The notes under the pieces: generated by a model
What the model was told of the DNA's origin: nothing
Database searches by the model: none
Seen by the model: only the letters and a program-made list of their open reading frames with translations
NCBI RefSeq assembly: GCF_003001675.1
Contig: NZ_PVYW01000023.1
Coordinates: 90,375 to 154,374, forward strand
From: Cohnella sp. SGD-V74
Lineage (GTDB): Bacteria; Bacillota; Bacilli; Paenibacillales; Paenibacillaceae
Direction: 5' to 3'
DNA length: 64,000 bases
Made by a program: the position numbers and the translations under genes
In this document: positions 1 to 8,509 of the stretch, piece after piece
How positions within the stretch are numbered: the stretch's first letter is position 1
Layout of the letters: each line of letters starts with the position of its first letter

Positions 1-42
1 GATCGAGGAAGCCCATTTGCTCGTGCGAACTTTTCTGACCAT
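1..42 (-). CDS. Start of a probable LiaS-type sensor kinase (partial)
   Basis: An ATG at 42-40 opens a frame of 14 codons (MVRKVRTSKWASSI) that runs to the window edge without a stop. It lies 3 bases after the liaF-like stop codon, behind a purine-rich AAGGTAGG stretch. In Bacillales, liaF is followed by the histidine kinase gene liaS and then liaR, so LiaS is the expected product. Nothing in these 14 residues identifies the family, so the call rests on gene order. Confidence 0.4.
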   Translation of the reverse strand, partial: MVRKVRTSKWASSI

Positions 43-45
43 CGG

Positions 46-1080
46 TTAACCTACCTTCGTCACGCGTACGTCGCCGATAAAGCTGCTCACGATGAGTACG
101 ACCCGCTTATCCGAATCCGGGAAAAACGGCGTTTCCACGGACATCTGGTTAAACAAACCTCCGCGCTTCTGCCCCAGCACTTTGACGTCGCCGATCAGAC
201 TGCTCGAGACGACCTGAATGCCTACTCCCAGATCGTTGGGCACGAATACTTTGACGTCGCCGATGAAAGAAGACACGTACACCCGGGTTTCGCCGACCGG
301 AATTTGCGCCTTCGTCAGATCCAGCGTCGTATCTCCGATAAAATGCGAGATGTTCATCGGCCGCAGCTCCCAGTAATCGTTGCCGAGGTGAACGTCCCCG
401 ATGAAGCGGCTGTGGGAGTTTTTGCAGGCATGCTTCCAATCCTTCGAGTCCTTCGAATCCCACCATCCGTCCTGGGGCCCCGCTCCGTCTTTCCAATAAG
501 GACCCGAGTTCGGCGGCGGCGGGGTCGTCGGCCCCCTGCGAGAGAAGTCGTAAGCGCGAGGCTGCTCCTCCGCTTTCGGCTCCTTGCCCAGGTTGATCGA
601 AGAGCGTCTCTCGAATTCCTCCAGCTCGGGAGGCGCGGGAGGCGGTCCCGGAGGCACTGGCGGAATCGGCGGTTCATGCGGCGACCCAGGGTGCACGGGA
701 TTCCATCCTTCGTGCTTCTGGTGCGAATGCCGATGCTGATGCCGGCGCGACGGACGGTTACCTCTGAAGATCAAGCTTAATCCGAACAAAATAATCGCTA
801 CCGGCCCCAGAATCCGGGCGAAGTCGCCGAAGCTCCATTCCAGGAGCTCGAGGTTTCTCCCGAGAAAATAACAGCCGATGATGACCGTCAGCAAATTCCA
901 CCACACTTGCTGCAGCAGCATGCCCTGCAGACCGAACACGATCAGAAACACCGGCCAATAGGTGCGGAACAAATCCCCGATGTCCATCGAGATCAGCCCG
1001 ACTTGATTCAGTAGAAACACGACGCCCACGATGACGATGAACGCTCCCCATAGGAGCCGGTGAACGATTGATGTATTCAT
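46..1080 (-). CDS. liaF: LiaF-like membrane regulator of envelope stress
   Basis: A 344-residue protein. Four hydrophobic segments (about residues 9-28, 38-57, 60-78 and 88-107) are followed by a proline-rich linker (about 130-165) and a C-terminal beta-rich domain holding five repeats of a FIGD-like motif (RFIGD, HFIGD, SFIGD, SLIGD, SFIGD). This matches the LiaF/YvqF family, whose members inhibit the LiaRS two-component system until cell-wall antibiotics act. The start is the ATG at 1080 that begins MNTSIVHRLLWG, just before the first membrane segment; the frame is open further upstream, but that part is antisense to the chemoreceptor gene. The next gene begins 3 bases after its stop, consistent with a liaFSR operon. 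Confidence 0.85.
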   Translation of the reverse strand: MNTSIVHRLLWGAFIVIVGVVFLLNQVGLISMDIGDLFRTYWPVFLIVFGLQGMLLQQVWWNLLTVIIGCYFLGRNLELLEWSFGDFARILGPVAIILFGLSLIFRGNRPSRRHQHRHSHQKHEGWNPVHPGSPHEPPIPPVPPGPPPAPPELEEFERRSSINLGKEPKAEEQPRAYDFSRRGPTTPPPPNSGPYWKDGAGPQDGWWDSKDSKDWKHACKNSHSRFIGDVHLGNDYWELRPMNISHFIGDTTLDLTKAQIPVGETRVYVSSFIGDVKVFVPNDLGVGIQVVSSSLIGDVKVLGQKRGGLFNQMSVETPFFPDSDKRVVLIVSSFIGDVRVTKVG

Positions 1081-1286
1081 ATCCCTGTCCTCCAACTCGC
1101 TCGCATATGTTATCTCGTTGTATTCAGTATAGCGGAACACCTCGTCTGCACAATAGCGGCGCGGGGTGGAAGTTGGCCTCGGTCTGCAGACCGATATGCC
1201 GCCGGACGGAAGGCAAAGGCCGCCCCCGACCGTCTTATCGACGATCCGCGAAGCGGCCTCTCTTATTTCTATATAAAATGAAACGC

Positions 1287-2729
1287 CTAGGACACCGCGA
1301 TGTCTATGCCGACTACCCCGAACGCCGATCCGTCCCCCCGGCGCAGCGGCATGGACACCGTCAGACACGGCTTCTTCGTGATCGCGGATATGTACACTTC
1401 CGACACGAACGTCTCTCCGTTCATCGCCCGCTTCCACCATTCGCGCCCTCTGGCGTTCAACAGGCCGGCGGCCGGTTCGGAGAATACGAACGACCCGTCG
1501 CTGCGGTTCGACCAGATCGCCTCCATGCCGTTGGAACGCTTCAGCCATCCGCCCAGCACGCTGCGGTGAACCTCCTCTGACAGATCCGCCAGCGCGGGAT
1601 CGGAGACGATCGTGCGCAGCAAGTCGGTCCATCTGGCCGTATCCGACGCGGCCGCTCCTTCCCAGGCGCGTCCTCCGGCGTTCTGCACGGCGGACACGAG
1701 CTCTTCGGACGCTTCCTTCAGCTCCTCGGATACGCGAGCGAGGTTGGCGATCTCCGCGCGCTGCCTGTCGTTCTGCGCCAGCGTCTCGTCCACGCTGCTC
1801 AGCGTAATGCCGACCGATTCCACGACGTCCTCCAGCATCGCGCTCGTGGCCGTCGTCCGTTCGGCTTGCTCCACCGCGTATTCCAGCGTTTTCCCGACAT
1901 GCTCGTCCACTCCGAGGAAGGAGTTGAAGATGACGTCCATGCGCTCGCGGGTTTTGCTCATTTCCTGCAGTCCGAGCGCCACCGACTTCTTCTCCCCTTC
2001 GACCGAGCTGACGACTTGCCGGATACCCGCTTCGATGCTTTGCACGATGCCTGTCGAATTTTTGATCGCTTGGGCGCTCTGCTCCGCCAGCTTGCGGATT
2101 TCCTGGGCGACGACGGAGAAGCCGCGTCCATGCTCGCCCGCATGAGCCGCTTCGATCGCGGCGTTCAGAGCGAGCAGCGACGTCTGGGACACGATCTCCT
2201 GAATCCATCCGTTGATCTCGCCGATTTTGGACGCCTGCTCGATCAGGGCATTGACCCGCTCCTCCATCGTGCCGTGATTGCGGGACAGATCGTTCATCAC
2301 TTCGTCCGTATGCGTCAACGATCGGCATACTTCGACGACGACTTCCCGAGCATTTTTGCTTTGCGCGCTGAGCTCTTCGGTAACGCTGCGAATTTCTTGC
2401 GAAGAAGCGGACACCTCCTGCAGGGAAGAGAAAGCCTCCTCCAGGCGGCGCATCGCGGTTTGGGCGTGCTGCCGGAGCTTCTCCTCCTGCTTGGCCGCCC
2501 TGTCGGCGATTCCGTCAAGCTGGCCCATGCTGGAATCCACTTCGGATACCGCGGCCTGCAGCCGATCGGCAATGACGACCGCCTCTTCGATCATTTGCCG
2601 GAGAGCTTCCGGATTCGTCCCTGCGGACGCGCCCGCTTCGCGATCGGCAACAGCCGTTCCCGGCGCGCTCGAAATCCGCTTATCCGCTTCTGTTCCTTCG
2701 CCCTTCAACCAACGCCGCCAATCCCCCAT
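1287..2729 (-). CDS. Soluble methyl-accepting chemotaxis protein with C-terminal Cache-like domain
   Basis: About 480 residues with no membrane segment. The chemoreceptor signalling hairpin fills about residues 40-330; its tip near residue 181 reads QTSLLALNAAIEAAHAGEHG, the conserved CheA/CheW contact region. After the coiled coil comes a globular domain (about 360-480) with GREWWKRAM, SEVYISAITKKPCLTVSMP and GVVGIDIAV, the signature order of a Cache sensor lobe. Cache domains are normally extracellular and N-terminal, so the order here is inverted and the sensor should be cytoplasmic. The ATG at 2729 is preceded by GGAGTGGTGGAG; an in-frame ATG at 2756 has a poorer site. It should signal to the flagellar motor through CheA. 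Confidence 0.85.
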   Translation of the reverse strand: MGDWRRWLKGEGTEADKRISSAPGTAVADREAGASAGTNPEALRQMIEEAVVIADRLQAAVSEVDSSMGQLDGIADRAAKQEEKLRQHAQTAMRRLEEAFSSLQEVSASSQEIRSVTEELSAQSKNAREVVVEVCRSLTHTDEVMNDLSRNHGTMEERVNALIEQASKIGEINGWIQEIVSQTSLLALNAAIEAAHAGEHGRGFSVVAQEIRKLAEQSAQAIKNSTGIVQSIEAGIRQVVSSVEGEKKSVALGLQEMSKTRERMDVIFNSFLGVDEHVGKTLEYAVEQAERTTATSAMLEDVVESVGITLSSVDETLAQNDRQRAEIANLARVSEELKEASEELVSAVQNAGGRAWEGAAASDTARWTDLLRTIVSDPALADLSEEVHRSVLGGWLKRSNGMEAIWSNRSDGSFVFSEPAAGLLNARGREWWKRAMNGETFVSEVYISAITKKPCLTVSMPLRRGDGSAFGVVGIDIAVS

Positions 2730-2762
2730 CTCCACCACTCCAGACGTATTTGTCATTATTAC

Positions 2763-2783
2763 GTTAGTTTTCCTAACATTATA
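2763..2783 (-). promoter_or_regulatory. Candidate -10 element and palindromic operator before the chemoreceptor
   Basis: Read on the minus strand, a TATAAT hexamer (2783-2778) is followed directly by GTTAGGAAAACTAAC (2777-2763), a perfect 5-bp inverted repeat. No good -35 box is visible at normal spacing, and it is not a sigma-D (flagellar) promoter. The palindrome sits where a repressor would cover the transcription start. The regulator is unknown. Confidence 0.4.
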
Positions 2784-2796
2784 TAAGGTTTTTCGA

Positions 2797-2826
2797 CAAA
2801 AAGAAAGGGACCTGTAAGGTCCCTTT
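2797..2826 (-). terminator. Rho-independent terminator of the SASP gene
   Basis: A 10-bp perfect stem (AAAGGGACCT/AGGTCCCTTT) is followed on the minus strand by TTTCTTTTT. It lies 63 bases after the stop codon of the small spore protein gene and separates it from the chemoreceptor. Confidence 0.85.
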
Positions 2827-2889
2827 CGCGTTAACGCGTATTCGTAAAGCTTCTCCGCCAATCGGTCCGCGCGAATCGACTCGCGTCGT

Positions 2890-3018
2890 TTAACGTTTGG
2901 AGTTGTTCTTCTGAGCGGCTTTGCCGTTGGCAGCCGCGTTATTCTCATTCAGCTCCGAAGCGAATTCTTCTTGATAGGCGTTCGAGTTGCCCAGCTTCTG
3001 CTTCTTGTTCTTTGCCAC
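2890..3018 (-). CDS. Gamma-type small acid-soluble spore protein (SspE-like)
   Basis: A 42-residue ORF starting with GTG at 3018 behind a strong GGAGGTGAGG site. The product is hydrophilic and rich in Lys, Asn, Gln and Ala (MAKNKKQKLGNSNAYQEEFA at the start) and contains EFASELN, which resembles the EFASETN repeat of Bacillus SspE; here the repeat occurs once. Gamma-type SASPs are degraded on germination to supply amino acids. The gene has its own terminator. Expression from a forespore sigma-G promoter is expected but was not identified. A short coat-associated protein of another class is the main alternative. Confidence 0.75.
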   Translation of the reverse strand: MAKNKKQKLGNSNAYQEEFASELNENNAAANGKAAQKNNSKR

Positions 3019-3063
3019 TGTCTTCCTCACCTCCACCCATAGCATGGACAGAGGGAGAAAGCA

Positions 3064-3588
3064 TTATGTATTATGGCGGTTCTCGTCGTCGGCCTGCGTT
3101 CTTAACCTGGCTTTGCCCCTGTGAATACGGGCCTTGACCGTGCCGACCGGCAGGTCCAACGCAGCCGCGATCTCGGCATCCTTCAGCCCGTAATAAAACT
3201 TATAAAGCAACAGCGTTCTTGTCGTCGGATCTAACCGTCCGAGCAGATCGGACAGTTCCATCATCGATTCAGGTTCGAAGACGAACGTCGGGCTGGCGAT
3301 CTCGTTCTCCAGATCTTCGTAGTTGGCTTCGCGGCGCCTTGCGCGGTTCGCGTTCGAGGCGAGATTGTAAGCGATTGCTTTCGCCCAAGGGATCAGCTTC
3401 TCCTTGTCCCTCAGCGTGGAGCTCTTCTCCAATATGCGCACCCAGGCCTCCTGCACGACGTCCACCGCATCGCTCTTATGCCACAGCTTGTGGCGAACGA
3501 CCTTTAACATCTGGGAATACAGCTCGACCAACACTTCGTCTTCCGACTGAAACGCTTCAGGCAAATGAGAATCGCGGAGGAAGTTCAT
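3064..3588 (-). CDS. ECF-type RNA polymerase sigma factor
   Basis: A 174-residue sigma-70 family protein. Region 2 (about residues 15-85) has the DAVDVVQEAWVRILEK core. Region 4 (about 105-165) has a helix-turn-helix with KDAEIAAALDLPVGTVKARI and a basic RGKARLR end. Only regions 2 and 4 are present, as in extracytoplasmic-function sigma factors. The ATG at 3588 has AGGGGTGG 8 bases upstream; an in-frame GTG at 3600 is less well served. No anti-sigma gene lies beside it, so its signal cannot be read from context. Confidence 0.88.
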   Translation of the reverse strand: MNFLRDSHLPEAFQSEDEVLVELYSQMLKVVRHKLWHKSDAVDVVQEAWVRILEKSSTLRDKEKLIPWAKAIAYNLASNANRARRREANYEDLENEIASPTFVFEPESMMELSDLLGRLDPTTRTLLLYKFYYGLKDAEIAAALDLPVGTVKARIHRGKARLRTQADDENRHNT

Positions 3589-3702
3589 GTACCCGGCCAC
3601 CCCTAAACGGATGCTTGATTAAAGTATTCCTATTCTATCACAACCGCGATAAAAAGAGAATAATTTACATTTTGTAGGAAATAAACGACAAGCGCCGTCG
3701 CG

Positions 3703-3743
3703 CGAAAAAGAAAGGACTGCCCCCTCTATAGGGAGACAGTCCC
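3703..3743 (-). terminator. Rho-independent terminator downstream of thrS
   Basis: On the minus strand, GGACTG...CAGTCC arms with an inner CCCTATAGAGGGG segment are followed by TTTCTTTTT. It lies about 95 bases after the thrS stop, with a palindromic repeat in between. Confidence 0.8.
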
Positions 3744-3750
3744 TCGTCCA

Positions 3751-3824
3751 GGGCGTGTATGCAACCTCCGAGGATAGCAGATGTTGCCGAATTTTCGCCT
3801 CTGAGCGGGTTTGCATACACGCCC
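3751..3824. repeat. Palindromic intergenic repeat, copy 1
   Basis: Perfect 14-bp inverted arms GGGCGTGTATGCAA (3751-3764) and TTGCATACACGCCC (3811-3824) enclose 46 bases that include CTCCGAGG. The same arms and the CTCCGAGG core recur at 34541-34586, where the inner spacer is much shorter. It sits between thrS and its terminator, so it would be transcribed as a hairpin in the thrS 3' end. Confidence 0.8.
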
Positions 3825-3837
3825 CAAGCCGCTTCGA

Positions 3838-5778
3838 TTAATCGACGCGTTTGGACGCGATTTCTCCGGTAATGCGGGCCACGAAATCTTCCAGCGACTG
3901 AGCGCCGAGATCCCCTTCTCCGCGGCGGCGCACGGAGACGGTGCCGCTGGCGGACTCCTGCTCGCCGATGACGAGCATATACGGAATTTTCTCGAGCTGC
4001 GCTTCGCGGATTTTGTAGCCGAGCTTCTCGTTGCGCAGATCCGATTCGACGCGGACTCCCGCCAGCTGAAGCTTCTCCTCGACCTGCTTCACGTACGGCT
4101 CGTACACCGGATTAACCGGGATCAGCTTCGCCTGGACCGGGCAGAGCCAGAGCGGCAGCGCGCCGGCGAAGTTTTCCAGCAGGAACGCGGTCATGCGCTC
4201 CATCGTGCTGATGATGCCGCGGTGAATGACGACCGGACGATGCTTCTTGCCGTCGTCGCCCACATATTCCAGTTGGAAGCGTTCCGGCAGCAGCACGTCG
4301 AGCTGAGCAGTCGACAGCGTCTCTTCCTTGCCCAGCGCGGTCTTGATCTGCACGTCCAGCTTCGGACCGTAGAACGCGGCTTCCCCTTCGGCTTCGAAGA
4401 ACGGCAGGCCCAGTTCCTCGACAACCTCGCGCAGCATGCGCTGGGACGTCTCCCACATCTCGTCGTCCGGCCAGTACTTCTCGGTATCCTTGGGATCGCG
4501 GTACGACAGGCGGAAGCGGTATTCCTTGATGCCGAAATCCTCGTACACCTGACGGATCAAGTTCACGACGCGCGTAAACTCCTCCTTGATCTGATCCTGA
4601 CGGCAGAAGATATGGGCGTCGTTAAGCGTCATCGCGCGAACGCGGTGCAAGCCGGTCAGCGCCCCGGACATCTCGTAGCGGTGCATCGTGCCGAGCTCGG
4701 CGATCCGGATCGGCAGGTCGCGATAGCTTCGCATGTCGCTCTTGTACACCATCATATGGTGCGGGCAGTTCATCGGACGGAGCACCAGCTCCTCGTTGTC
4801 CAGCTCCATCTTGGGGAACATGTCCTCTTGATAGTGCTCCCAGTGTCCGGAAATCTTGTACAGCTCCACATTGGCGAGAACCGGCGTATAGACGTGGGTG
4901 TAACCAAGTCTTTCCTCCAGATCGACGATATAGCGTTCCAGCGTCCGGCGCAGCTTCGCCCCGTACGGAAGCCACAGCGGCAGCCCTTGGCCGACCTCGC
5001 GGGAGAATGCGAACATTTTCAGCTCGCGGCCCAGCTTGCGGTGATCCCGCTTCTTCGCTTCCTCCAGGAAGTGCAGATGCTCGTCCAGCTCCGCCTTCTT
5101 CGCGAACGCCGTGCCGTAAATCCGCTGCAGCATCTTGTTCTTGCTGTCGCCGCGCCAATACGCGCCCGCCACGCTCAGCAGCTTAAACGACTTGATGCGG
5201 CCCGTGGACGGCAAGTGCGGCCCGCGGCACAGGTCGAAAAACTCGCCCTGGTCGTAGATCGTAATGGCGACGCCTTCCGGCAAATCGCGAATGAGCTCCA
5301 GCTTCAGCGGATCTTCGATTTCCCCGAAAATGCGAAGCGCCTCTTCCCGGCTCACCTCGCGTCTGGAGATCGGCAAGTTCTCCTTCACGATCTTCTCCAT
5401 TTCCTTCTCGATCGCCGGCAAGTCTTCCGGAGTGATCGACTGCTCCATGTCGATATCGTAATAGAAGCCGTCCTCGATGACCGGCCCGATGCCGAGCTTG
5501 ACCTTGTCCGCTCCGTATACCCGCTTAAGCGCCTGGGCCAGCAAATGCGCCGTGCTGTGCCGCATCACTTCAAGCCCTTCCGCATTGTCCAGCGTCACGA
5601 TTTCGAGGGCGACGTCGCTCTCGATCGGCGTATTCAGGTCGACGACCTGGCCGTCCACCTTGCCGACGACCGCTACCTTCCGCAGCCCCGGGCTGATCGA
5701 TTGCGCCACCTCTTCGACGGTAACGCCCGCCTCGTAGGAGCGAACGGCCCCGTCCGGCAATTTTACCTGTACTGACAT
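3838..5778 (-). CDS. thrS: Threonine--tRNA ligase
   Basis: A 646-residue class II aminoacyl-tRNA synthetase that charges tRNA-Thr, close to the usual length of about 640. The N-terminal TGS domain (about 1-63) is followed by the editing domain starting at RHSTAHLLAQALK. The catalytic core includes RPMNCPHHMM near residue 334, with the zinc-ligand cysteine, and the FCRQDQI motif. A C-terminal anticodon-binding domain completes it. The ATG at 5778 has an AGGAGG site. The frame is open upstream into the T-box leader, which is not coding. ytxC lies upstream, as in Bacillus, but thrS has its own promoter and T-box. Confidence 0.97.
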   Translation of the reverse strand: MSVQVKLPDGAVRSYEAGVTVEEVAQSISPGLRKVAVVGKVDGQVVDLNTPIESDVALEIVTLDNAEGLEVMRHSTAHLLAQALKRVYGADKVKLGIGPVIEDGFYYDIDMEQSITPEDLPAIEKEMEKIVKENLPISRREVSREEALRIFGEIEDPLKLELIRDLPEGVAITIYDQGEFFDLCRGPHLPSTGRIKSFKLLSVAGAYWRGDSKNKMLQRIYGTAFAKKAELDEHLHFLEEAKKRDHRKLGRELKMFAFSREVGQGLPLWLPYGAKLRRTLERYIVDLEERLGYTHVYTPVLANVELYKISGHWEHYQEDMFPKMELDNEELVLRPMNCPHHMMVYKSDMRSYRDLPIRIAELGTMHRYEMSGALTGLHRVRAMTLNDAHIFCRQDQIKEEFTRVVNLIRQVYEDFGIKEYRFRLSYRDPKDTEKYWPDDEMWETSQRMLREVVEELGLPFFEAEGEAAFYGPKLDVQIKTALGKEETLSTAQLDVLLPERFQLEYVGDDGKKHRPVVIHRGIISTMERMTAFLLENFAGALPLWLCPVQAKLIPVNPVYEPYVKQVEEKLQLAGVRVESDLRNEKLGYKIREAQLEKIPYMLVIGEQESASGTVSVRRRGEGDLGAQSLEDFVARITGEIASKRVD

Positions 5779-5833
5779 TTCCGAATGCCTCCTTCTGATT
5801 GACCCCTTTGAACCCTCGCTTGTCGTCGGGAAC

Positions 5834-6121
5834 AAAAAAAGCACCGCGTCCCGAAAGGGACGGGTGCTCTGTATGCGGCCCGTGGTTCCACCCTCCATCA
5901 ATCGGCGCGAATGCCGATCCTCTGGCATGAAGCTAACGGTCATGACCCGGCAGGAAATACTGGCACGGCGTCGTTAGGCGTCCGTCGGTTCATCCCTGCA
6001 GCTCGAAAGGGGTATCTGTCAGCCGGTTGCGGGAGGAACTTGCAGCCTTGGGTTCCTCTCTCTGGACCGTCCGGTTCAGACAGCGTTGTCTTTCTCATCG
6101 CTTTTGAATTGTGGATTCATA
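5834..6121 (-). ncRNA. T-box riboswitch controlling thrS
   Basis: The thrS leader holds the T-box sequence AGGGTGGAACCACGG (5894-5880) followed by a terminator: GCACCGCGTCCC pairs with GGGACGGGTGC around a GAAA loop (5841-5867), then a T7 run on the minus strand (5840-5834). Further upstream are an AGAGAGAGGAAC...GTTCCTC apical hairpin and the TTTCGAGC segment typical of T-box stem I. An ACC triplet (6027-6025), a threonine codon, lies on the 3' side of stem I where the specifier is expected. Uncharged tRNA-Thr should favour the antiterminator and thrS expression. The specifier phase was inferred by eye. Confidence 0.92.
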
Positions 6122-6127
6122 TCGTTC

Positions 6128-6157
6128 ATTATATCGATTGCGATCGATATCCGTCAA
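6128..6157 (-). promoter_or_regulatory. Sigma-A promoter of the thrS T-box transcript
   Basis: On the minus strand, TTGACG (6157-6152) and TATAAT (6133-6128) are 18 bases apart. Transcription would start near 6121, just upstream of the T-box leader. Confidence 0.8.
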
Positions 6158-6171
6158 GTTCCGCTCCGCCC

Positions 6172-7071
6172 TCAGTGGGCGGGCAGATCGGGGTACAGCG
6201 CCGCCCGATCTCCGAAAATGCCGATAATCGTGCGAATGACCTGCGATTCCGGCTCCGGCGTGTGGATGTAGAGCTGACGGGGCGATGCGGCAAGCAGACG
6301 GCTTACCACCAAGCTTTCTTCCTCCGCCTCTTCCCGGCCCTCCTCCTCGCCCGCTTTCGAATGTCCCATCGTATCGGATTCCGCTTCGCCCGTCTGCTCG
6401 AGAGGACGCATCTCCTCGTCCAGCAACCGGAAGGCATGCCCGCCCGAGTGCAGCACGTGAACCGTCGACGTCCTCGTCTCCTGCCACTCCACCATCGACT
6501 TGAGCAGAGACATGAATTCCTGATATTGGCGTTCCATCATTCTTTCCTCGATCGCGGCTTCGGCGGCTTCCTTCACTTCCGCCCTGTAATCCGCCAGGCG
6601 AAAACGAAGGAATCCTTCCAGATTCAACCGCTCATGCTCCTCCAAATAGCGCGAGAACCTGGCCGCCAGCTTCTGCAGCCTGCGCTCCCTGCCCCGGCCC
6701 ATCCAACCGCCGACGGCATCCGGTTCGCCGTCGAGCAGCGACACCGCTTCGGCGATCAGCGCGTCTGCCTCCATCTCGTCCTTCAAGCCGAACTTGGAAC
6801 GGAACAGCTTCCTGAGGAGCGATGGCTCTTGCTCCGACAGCGTATATTCGGCCAGCACCTTGCCGACGCGATCGCACGACCTCTTCTTGCCTTGCGGCCC
6901 CGGGCCGACCGGAAATTGACAGCGAATGACGCCATCCTCCTGGCTGAGCTCCCACTGAATGCTGTCCACCGGATCGTCCGCCTCGACGAACGTTCGGCCC
7001 AGCATGCCCGCCAGCCGTTCCAACGAAGGAGGATCGCTTGCGTAAGCCACGACGAACTCCATCTTCTTCAT
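6172..7071 (-). CDS. ytxC: YtxC-like sporulation protein
   Basis: A 299-residue protein with a conserved middle section (EGFLRFRLADYRAEVKEA, about residues 150-180) and the C-terminal IHTPEPESQVIRTIIGIF, which resembles the YtxC family. In Bacillus the ytxC gene sits next to thrS, as here, and the family is annotated as sporulation-related, although the biochemical role is unknown. A highly acidic insert (EEEGREEAEEE, about residue 245) is a local peculiarity. No signal peptide or membrane segment is seen. The ATG at 7071 follows GGAGG with 7 bases of spacing. Confidence 0.78.
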   Translation of the reverse strand: MKKMEFVVAYASDPPSLERLAGMLGRTFVEADDPVDSIQWELSQEDGVIRCQFPVGPGPQGKKRSCDRVGKVLAEYTLSEQEPSLLRKLFRSKFGLKDEMEADALIAEAVSLLDGEPDAVGGWMGRGRERRLQKLAARFSRYLEEHERLNLEGFLRFRLADYRAEVKEAAEAAIEERMMERQYQEFMSLLKSMVEWQETRTSTVHVLHSGGHAFRLLDEEMRPLEQTGEAESDTMGHSKAGEEEGREEAEEESLVVSRLLAASPRQLYIHTPEPESQVIRTIIGIFGDRAALYPDLPAH

Positions 7072-7190
7072 TTCTCCACCTCCATCCTTCCGACTCGTTA
7101 CTTAAACTATATGGTGGCCCAAAAAGGGATATACGATGGCAGATCGTTTATGGTATATTTTATGAAGTTTGATCGAGAAAGGACGTCCTT

Positions 7191-8300
7191 ATGTCTTTAC
7201 CATCGTTTTCCGTACGCCAAGAGCGTTGGAATCGGCTGCTGCTCCAAGGCTGCTGGATCGTGTTCCTGCTGTCCGTCGCTTTGGAATTTCTTTTTCTGCA
7301 GGTTACCGAAGTGCCGCCCGCGCAATTCATAGCTCTATACATCGTCAGGCCGACGGCAATCATGGGAACTATACTGCTCGTCGCGGAAATCAGCGTTCGT
7401 TACTTGTCCAAACACCACGACTACATCCTCATTACGACCGCCACTTTGCTGACCTTCACGGTCACTTTCGTCCACTCCTCCTTGGAGTATCTCCTGTTTC
7501 TTCTGTTTTTTCCGATTCTGATCAGCATTTTTTATTTCCAATACAAGAAGCTGCTGTATGCCATTCTCATTACCGGCATCGCTTTCGCCGCCTTGCTCGC
7601 GTTTAACGGAGAGATCGGAGAACGCATGTCGACCACGGGATCGCTGACGATGGCGATCATTTTGCTCGTCTACAGCGGAATCGGCTTCGGCATTCTCGCC
7701 AGGGGCAGAGAAATTTTGACGCATCTGCGCAGCTCGTACGAATCGAACCAGGAGCTGCTCGTGCGCACGATCCTGATGGACAAGCTGGCGAAGACGGACG
7801 CGCTGACCGATACTTACAATCATATGGCCTATCATGAATACAAGGACCACCTCGTGGCGCAGGCGGATAACGGAACGCTGCAGCTGCACCTGGCCATCAT
7901 GGACATCGACAACTTCAAGAAAGTGAACGATACGTTCGGTCACAAAGCGGGAGACGCCGTATTGCGGAAAGTCGCTTCGATCGCCCGGTCGAAAACCGGA
8001 AGCAACGACTTTATCGCCAGGTACGGCGGAGAAGAATTCGTCATTCTGTTTACGGAGAAAAGCTTCCAGGAAGCTTACGATCTGGTCGAGGATATTCGCA
8101 AAGAGATCGCTTCGGCCCTGCACGATGCGCTGGACGGAAGCAACGTAACGGTCAGCTTCGGGCTGAACGCGTACGTTCCGGGGATGGGCAAGGAGGAACT
8201 GTTCAAGCTGGCGGACGCCGCTCTCTATGAAGCGAAGCATTCGGGGAAAAACCGCACCGTCATCGCCAAAGCCGGTCAGCCGGCCGCAAGCGGACGCTAA
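7191..8300 (+). CDS. Membrane diguanylate cyclase (GGDEF domain)
   Basis: 369 residues. Five to six hydrophobic segments fill about residues 18-180 and form an unnamed membrane sensor module. A GGDEF domain follows (about 200-360) with LTDTYNHMAYHE, the metal-binding MDIDNFKKVNDTFGH and the active-site motif RYGGEEF near residue 280, so synthesis of c-di-GMP is plausible. The RxxD inhibitory site normally five residues before GGDEF is missing. The ATG follows AAAGGACG. It is divergent from ytxC and convergent with mqnC. A c-di-GMP phosphodiesterase-type gene lies 1.4 kb further on. Confidence 0.9.
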   Translation: MSLPSFSVRQERWNRLLLQGCWIVFLLSVALEFLFLQVTEVPPAQFIALYIVRPTAIMGTILLVAEISVRYLSKHHDYILITTATLLTFTVTFVHSSLEYLLFLLFFPILISIFYFQYKKLLYAILITGIAFAALLAFNGEIGERMSTTGSLTMAIILLVYSGIGFGILARGREILTHLRSSYESNQELLVRTILMDKLAKTDALTDTYNHMAYHEYKDHLVAQADNGTLQLHLAIMDIDNFKKVNDTFGHKAGDAVLRKVASIARSKTGSNDFIARYGGEEFVILFTEKSFQEAYDLVEDIRKEIASALHDALDGSNVTVSFGLNAYVPGMGKEELFKLADAALYEAKHSGKNRTVIAKAGQPAASGR

Positions 8301-8499
8301 AGGGCTGCCTTCCATAAGATCTGAATTATCGATAAGAAAAAAGTGAGCGCATATATCTCCTGGAGAAGGCCTCATACGGTCCTGAAATCACCTTACAACG
8401 GGTTTACCATTCGGATTTCAGGATCGTATAGACTCGGAAGGAGATATATGCGCTTTTATCTTCTGCTATCGATAATTAGCCTCTTATGGAGCAGCCCTT
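8300..8499. repeat. 200-bp imperfect inverted repeat between convergent genes
   Basis: The outermost arms are AAGGGCTGC (8300-8308) and GCAGCCCTT (8491-8499). Further matching blocks inward include TCCATAAGA, AATTATCGATA, AGCGCATATATCTCCT and, next to a loop of about 24 bases, TCCTGAAATC (8380-8389) with GATTTCAGG (8414-8422). Roughly three quarters of each 88-base arm is complementary. It starts on the last base of the diguanylate cyclase stop codon and ends 11 bases before the mqnC stop. It could be a MITE-like element or a bidirectional terminator or structured RNA. Confidence 0.85.
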
Positions 8500-8509
8500 A
8501 TTTTACGAT

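Noticed and set aside
1081..2328. Upstream extension of the liaF-like frame to 760 codons
   Set aside because: The extension is antisense-frame overlap with the chemoreceptor gene; the LiaF start before its first membrane segment is clear.
3811..5775. A 654-codon plus-strand open frame starting in the palindromic repeat
   Set aside because: It is antisense to thrS along its whole length and composed of shadow sequence.
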